Of a DNA stretch of 64,000 nt, positions 59,979 through 64,000 are shown piece by piece. The position numbers were made by a program, and so were the translations under genes. This DNA comes from Aurantiacibacter zhengii (GTDB lineage: Bacteria; Pseudomonadota; Alphaproteobacteria; Sphingomonadales; Sphingomonadaceae): the NCBI RefSeq assembly GCF_003584125.1, contig NZ_QXFL01000007.1, forward strand, positions 62,001 to 126,000, given 5' to 3'. The number at the start of each line of letters is the position of its first letter. The stretch's first letter is position 1. Under the pieces are notes generated by a model. It worked only from the letters and a program-made list of their open reading frames with translations. It was not told where the DNA came from and did not search any database.

Positions 59979-62534
59979 ATGATGAGAGCATTCAGCAACA
60001 TCGTGGACTTGGTGGTCGGCGACAGCCGGAAACCCGAGCAGAAGTCGAACCCGCCGCAGGTGCCGATGCTGTCGCATTACCTTGGCTATCGCTCCTACGA
60101 CGAAGACAAGCGGGTCTTCCACCAGGTCCGCTCGAAAGGCTTCATCCTCGAGCTTGCGCCGCTGGTCGGGGCCAATGATCGCGTCAACGACATCATAAGT
60201 TCGCTGTTCTCGGATATCCTCCTGCCCGGGACCAAATTCAGCGTAACCAATTATTCCTCTCCGCGCGTCGCGGAGAAGCTGCAGGACTGGGCGCTACCGC
60301 GCTTCAGCGCCTCGGGCGTCTTCCAGACCCTTGCCCGACATCGTCTCGACAAGCTCCGCAACGGCGCGTGGTCGACTCTCGCGAGCGACGGCCCCTTCTT
60401 CGTCCGCAATTACCGTGTCGTCATGTCGGTCGGCGTCAGTCAGGGCTCCGGGCTGACGACCGATGATCTGGTGACGATGCGCGACGGAACCATTTCGGCG
60501 CTGGAATCGATCGACGTTCCAATCAAGCAATTCGAGCCCACCGATCTGATCCGCTTTTTCGACGAGATCCTGGCTCCATCGACCGGAGCTGGAGACGAGG
60601 TTCCGGGGTACAACCGGTTCGACCCAATCAACGAACAATGCGTCCGCCGCGATCTCGTCACCCATGTCGAGAAAGATCGTCTTATCCTTCATGCGCAGTC
60701 GCTCCGCCCAACGGGTGCCTCTGTCGAGGGCGTGCCGGAGATGAAGGATTTCGTTCCCGAGCGCTTCGACATCCGGACGATGGCGGTACGCAATTTCCCC
60801 GATCGCTGGGCTCCGTGGGACACGCAGAAGATCATCGGCGATATCTTCAATCCCAAGCTGAACTTGCCGTGCCCGGTCCTCCAGACCGTGTGCGGGGTCA
60901 TCCCCGGGCAGGAGTCTTCGGAAAGCAAGGCGGGATACAAGTTCGCGCGCACGAGCTCGCTGGCGGAGGGAAAGGGCGTCAAGCTCGTCCCGAAGCTTCG
61001 CACAGAGGCCGCCGAATGGCAGTTCATCCAAGACCGTGTGAAGCAGGGCGAAAAGCTGGTCTCATGCTATTATGCGGTTTCGATCCTCGCGCCCAAGGGA
61101 CGTGGCGAGCCCTGCGAGCGAACGCTCAAGGCGCTCTACAAGGCGAGCGGGTGGGACCTGATCGACGAGACCCATATCCAGCTGCCCGCCTTCATGGCCC
61201 ATTTCCCGCTCATGCTCGCGGACGGGCTCGATTCCGATTACAAGCGCATGAAGCGGCTGCGCACCATGCGCTCCACGAACGTCGCGGCCATCGCACCGAT
61301 CCAGGGTGAATATGTAGGCGGCAACATTCCGCATCTGCTGTTCATCGGGCGCCGGGGGCAACCGCAATTCTGGTCGCCGTTCCAGAACGGTGCCGGCAAC
61401 CACAACGTGGCAATCGCCGGCAAGTCGGGCTCGGGGAAATCGGTCCTCCTTCAGGATCTGACGGCGAGCTTCGCCGGCGTCGGCGCGAAGACGATCGTGA
61501 TCGATGACGGTCGCAGTTTCGAGCACATGGCGAAGGCGCTCGGCGGCACCTTTACCGAATTCAAGCTCTCTTCGGGCATTTCGATCAACCCCTTCCGGAT
61601 GATCGACCAAGAGCTGGCCCAGGGCGACGACGACTATCTGGTCGACTGCCTCGCCATGTTGAAGTCGATCATTTCGCAGATGGCGCGGAACGAGACCCGA
61701 CTGAACGACACCGAGCGCGGGCTCATCGACCAGGCCGTCAACGCCGTCTGGGAAGCAGAGGGTCGCGATGGAACGGTGGACCACATCATCGAGGCGCTCA
61801 AGCAGCCCGAACATCCCTTCGCCTACGATCTTGCGACCTCGCTGCTGCCGTTCGCCTCGACCGGGACATTCGGTCGCTTCTTCCTCGGCGATGCCAATCT
61901 GGACCTGTCAGCCGACCTCACCGTCTTCGAGCTTTCCGATCTGGCGACGCGCGAGGAGTTGCGCGGCGTGGTGCTGACATCCGTGATGTTCATCGCTTCG
62001 CAGGTGATGCGCCGGATGGACCGCTCGATCCCTAAGCCGCTTATCATCGATGAGGCCTGGCAGATGCTGAAGGGCGGGGCGATGGCAGACTTCGTCGAGA
62101 CTTATTCGCGCACCTGCCGCAAATATGGCGGTTCGCTCATCACGGCGACGCAATCGATCCACGATTACTACAAGTCGGAGGGGTCGCGCGCCGCGCTCGA
62201 GAACTCCGACTGGTTCCTCATCCTTCAGCAGAAGGGCGAGACGATCTCCGACTTTCGCAATTCGGATCGCTTCGAGATGGACAACATGACCGAGGCGCTC
62301 TTGCGGTCCTTGAAGCGCAACGGCGTGGACTACTCGGACGTGTTCATCCGGGGGCCCGACACCGAGAGCATCGGGCGGCTCGTCCTCGATCGGTATTCGG
62401 CAACGCTCTATTCCTCGAGCCCCGACGTCTTCGCCGACATCGAGGATTACGTCCACCTTGGCTTCCCGATGCACGATGCGATCGAGGCAGTAGCCTTTCC
62501 CGAAAGCCATCATATGCTGGAGGCCGCGGAATGA
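59979..62534 (+). CDS. traC: Type IV secretion ATPase TraC (VirB4-like)
   Basis: An 851 aa TraC ATPase. The N-terminal region (RKPEQKSNPPQVPMLSHYLG, RSKGFILELAPLVGANDRVN) is followed by Walker A IAGKSGSGKSVLLQDL, TKTIVIDDGR-like and the Walker B KPLIIDEAWQMLKGGAMADF. It powers pilus assembly and transfer. Full length for the family. The stop overlaps the next start. Confidence 0.93.
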   Translation: MMRAFSNIVDLVVGDSRKPEQKSNPPQVPMLSHYLGYRSYDEDKRVFHQVRSKGFILELAPLVGANDRVNDIISSLFSDILLPGTKFSVTNYSSPRVAEKLQDWALPRFSASGVFQTLARHRLDKLRNGAWSTLASDGPFFVRNYRVVMSVGVSQGSGLTTDDLVTMRDGTISALESIDVPIKQFEPTDLIRFFDEILAPSTGAGDEVPGYNRFDPINEQCVRRDLVTHVEKDRLILHAQSLRPTGASVEGVPEMKDFVPERFDIRTMAVRNFPDRWAPWDTQKIIGDIFNPKLNLPCPVLQTVCGVIPGQESSESKAGYKFARTSSLAEGKGVKLVPKLRTEAAEWQFIQDRVKQGEKLVSCYYAVSILAPKGRGEPCERTLKALYKASGWDLIDETHIQLPAFMAHFPLMLADGLDSDYKRMKRLRTMRSTNVAAIAPIQGEYVGGNIPHLLFIGRRGQPQFWSPFQNGAGNHNVAIAGKSGSGKSVLLQDLTASFAGVGAKTIVIDDGRSFEHMAKALGGTFTEFKLSSGISINPFRMIDQELAQGDDDYLVDCLAMLKSIISQMARNETRLNDTERGLIDQAVNAVWEAEGRDGTVDHIIEALKQPEHPFAYDLATSLLPFASTGTFGRFFLGDANLDLSADLTVFELSDLATREELRGVVLTSVMFIASQVMRRMDRSIPKPLIIDEAWQMLKGGAMADFVETYSRTCRKYGGSLITATQSIHDYYKSEGSRAALENSDWFLILQQKGETISDFRNSDRFEMDNMTEALLRSLKRNGVDYSDVFIRGPDTESIGRLVLDRYSATLYSSSPDVFADIEDYVHLGFPMHDAIEAVAFPESHHMLEAAE

Positions 62535-62875
62535 ACGCGTTTGCACACGCCGGATCCCCGCACACCCGGATCGCACGCGGCCAAGACGCAATGGCCGTTG
62601 CGCTCCGCCTGATCGGGTGGTTCGCCACGACGGGCCTCGCGACCCTTGGCGTCGCGACCTTGTTCTTCGTCCTCCTCGGCAGCTTCACCCTTTCTGGGAC
62701 GATGCTTCAGCTGGACAATTTGACCGCGCGCTTCCTCGCGGCCGACGCGGCTCGACAGGCGCAATTCCAAACGATCGTATTCACGGTCCTCGGCGGCACC
62801 TGGGTTCTCATCGCTTTCTTTCGCCGCGCGAGCCTTCGCTCCGTTTTCGAAGTCGCTGGAGGTGACAATGACTGA
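62531..62875 (+). CDS. Small membrane protein between traC and trbI
   Basis: A 114 aa protein with two hydrophobic segments (TTGLATLGVATLFFVLLGSF and FTVLGGTWVLIAFF). It overlaps traC by four bases (ATGA). Its place in the operon indicates a transfer role; not recognised. Confidence 0.65.
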   Translation: MNAFAHAGSPHTRIARGQDAMAVALRLIGWFATTGLATLGVATLFFVLLGSFTLSGTMLQLDNLTARFLAADAARQAQFQTIVFTVLGGTWVLIAFFRRASLRSVFEVAGGDND

Positions 62876-63419
62876 TCTGTTCGAGAATGCCGATCGTGCG
62901 GCGACCGCCGAAGTTCGCAGGCCCAAGACAGTGGCTGCCAAACGCGCTTTCGCGGGTCTTTCACCCCGGGAGATCGCGCTGCTCGCTGCCGCCGCCGCCA
63001 TCTTCATCTGGGGAGCCTGGGTCACCAAGAACCTCGTCTCTGAAGATGGGGGACGCCAAGAGTTCGTGCAGCTTCAGCTGCAAGGCATCATCGGCGAATA
63101 TCTGCAGGCCCAGGCGCGATCGAGTTCCGACGAACAGACCGCCGCCCAGGAAACGGCCGTTTTCATGGCTACACTCGATCGGACCGTCGCCGGCCTGTCG
63201 AAGAGCGGGAAGGTCGTTCTCGTGCACGAGGCTGTGATCGGCGGCGAGGTTCCGGATGTCACCCAGAGCGTAAAGGCGGCTGTCTACGCGAAGGTGCCGC
63301 GCCCGCAAATCGCCCAGGCTTCGATCGACATGCAACAAACGCAAGACGCGCGTGTCGAGCAGGAAATGCAGGCGTTCATGGCCGCGAACGGGGGAGGGCA
63401 GGGCGGTGTTCAACAATAG
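62868..63419 (+). CDS. trbI: Conjugal transfer protein TrbI (F-type)
   Basis: A 183 aa protein with one N-terminal membrane helix (EIALLAAAAAIFIWGAWVT) and the F-type TrbI periplasmic part (QGIIGEYLQAQARSSSDEQT, then VVLVHEAVIGGEVPDVTQSV). In F, TrbI affects pilus retraction. GGAGG lies before the ATG, which overlaps the preceding gene; a GTG two codons earlier is the alternative. Confidence 0.82.
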   Translation: MTDLFENADRAATAEVRRPKTVAAKRAFAGLSPREIALLAAAAAIFIWGAWVTKNLVSEDGGRQEFVQLQLQGIIGEYLQAQARSSSDEQTAAQETAVFMATLDRTVAGLSKSGKVVLVHEAVIGGEVPDVTQSVKAAVYAKVPRPQIAQASIDMQQTQDARVEQEMQAFMAANGGGQGGVQQ

Positions 63420-63927
63420 AGCCAAGCGGCTGTCGACCAAGGGCAAGCTACTCGCGATCGCCGCGCTTTTCGGCGTCGGAACGGCGGTGACGTCCCTGCA
63501 GCAATGGAGCGAGACCCATGCCTTCATGATTAACGCAACGGATTCGCTGCCGAACTGGGCGTTCCTTGTCGAAAGTGGCCGCTTTCCCGACCGCGGGGAT
63601 TACGTGATATTCCACCCGGGCCATGATCCGGTCACCCAGAAGTATTTCGGCGAAGAGCCTGGCGCCTTCGCCAAGATCGCCTTCGGTCTGCCCGGCGATT
63701 TCGTGACCCGCGAAGGCCGTGACGTGCTGGTCAATGGCGAGCGCATCGCATCGATCAAGCCGCTCACCAAACGGGGCGATCCCCTGACCGAAGGTCCTCT
63801 CGGCGTCGTTCCGGAAGGCTGCGTGTTCGCGGCCACTCACCACAAGGATGGCTTCGACAGCCGCTATTCGCACATCGGCTTCGTGTGCCGCGACCGCCTC
63901 GTTGGAACGGGAGTGGCGATCCTGTGA
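63406..63927 (+). CDS. traF: S26-family signal peptidase of the transfer operon (TraF-like)
   Basis: A 173 aa membrane peptidase with an N-terminal helix (KLLAIAALFGVGTAVTSL), the nucleophile segment NATDSLPNWAFLVESG with Ser, and the region LPGDFVTREGRDVLVNGERI. It resembles TraF of RP4-type systems, which processes and cyclises the pilin, rather than the thioredoxin-like TraF of F. GTG start overlapping trbI. Its substrate is probably the TraA prepilin. Confidence 0.83.
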   Translation: MFNNRAKRLSTKGKLLAIAALFGVGTAVTSLQQWSETHAFMINATDSLPNWAFLVESGRFPDRGDYVIFHPGHDPVTQKYFGEEPGAFAKIAFGLPGDFVTREGRDVLVNGERIASIKPLTKRGDPLTEGPLGVVPEGCVFAATHHKDGFDSRYSHIGFVCRDRLVGTGVAIL

Positions 63928-64000
63928 GGTATCGTCTCGTCATCCTCTCATGCGCCGCCGTCACCGCGGCTGCGACGGCGCCGTCGATGCCGACTGCGCA
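63924..64000 (+). CDS. traW: Start of exported transfer protein, probably TraW
   Basis: Only about 25 codons are in the window: a GTG overlapping the peptidase stop and a signal peptide (MRYRLVILSCAAVTAAATAP). By F-type gene order (traC, trbI, traW) it is probably TraW, which is exported; the rest lies outside. Confidence 0.5.
   Translation, partial: MRYRLVILSCAAVTAAATAPSMPTA

Overview
The window reads as one contiguous piece of a large, GC-rich alphaproteobacterial plasmid, most probably from a sphingomonad (Sphingomonadales, Erythrobacteraceae-like). The grounds are a RepA/ParA/ParB replication-partition block with iterons and parS sites, an F-type conjugation system, and a backbone of small accessory genes (DUF736, DUF2493, strawberry-notch-like methylase/helicase, Toprim primase, ssb) of the kind seen on such plasmids. 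This host assignment is an inference from gene content and style. No rRNA, tRNA or CRISPR array was seen.

Layout. 1-8.8 kb: metabolic and stress cargo (TPP-dependent oxidase, a sensory-rhodopsin-transducer homologue, FMN hydroxy-acid dehydrogenase, sorbosone-dehydrogenase-like lipoprotein, two lipid or small-molecule methyltransferases, PRC-barrel protein). 9.0-9.8 kb: an IS5-family element with terminal repeats and a -1 frameshift transposase. 9.9-14.2 kb: small genes, a broken XRE regulator, the TraD coupling protein and its RHH regulator. 14.2-27.8 kb: plasmid backbone read mostly leftward, with small genes separated by GC-rich spacers full of hairpins. 27.9-29.8 kb: a three-gene Phd-like / inactive PIN-like / patatin operon. 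29.8-36.3 kb: RepA, iterons, ParA, two parS sites, ParB, a DUF1612-type protein, and a tyrosine recombinase beside a perfect lox-like inverted repeat. 36.9-50.7 kb: a second cargo block (ZIP-like transporter, ExoD, PCMT-erythromycin esterase fusion, fumarase, an aa3-like oxidase cluster with cytochromes c and b561, two decayed genes, SDR). 51.3-52.3 kb: Xre-RES toxin-antitoxin pair. 52.4-64 kb: F-type type IV secretion genes (transglycosylase, TraA, L, E, K, B, DsbC, V, C, TrbI, S26 peptidase, start of a TraW-like gene), continuing past the right edge.

How the parts work together. RepA with its iterons, ParABS, the recombinase and three toxin-antitoxin-like modules maintain the plasmid. TraD and the tra operon move it; no relaxase lies in the window. 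The two cargo blocks carry respiratory and redox functions; in the second, a DUF2231 gene and a second sorbosone-dehydrogenase gene are decaying while an intact sorbosone-dehydrogenase copy sits in the first.

The most unusual signals are (i) the Phd-like / dead-PIN / patatin operon with paired GTGGCCAC palindromes at its promoter, (ii) a family of nested hairpin elements with conserved flanks but changed, still pairing stems ahead of several backbone genes, (iii) the recombinase with an adjacent 14-5-14 inverted repeat, (iv) a hairpin that would bury the ribosome-binding site of the pilin gene, and (v) an oxidase subunit I-III fusion lacking the usual D- and K-channel polar residues.
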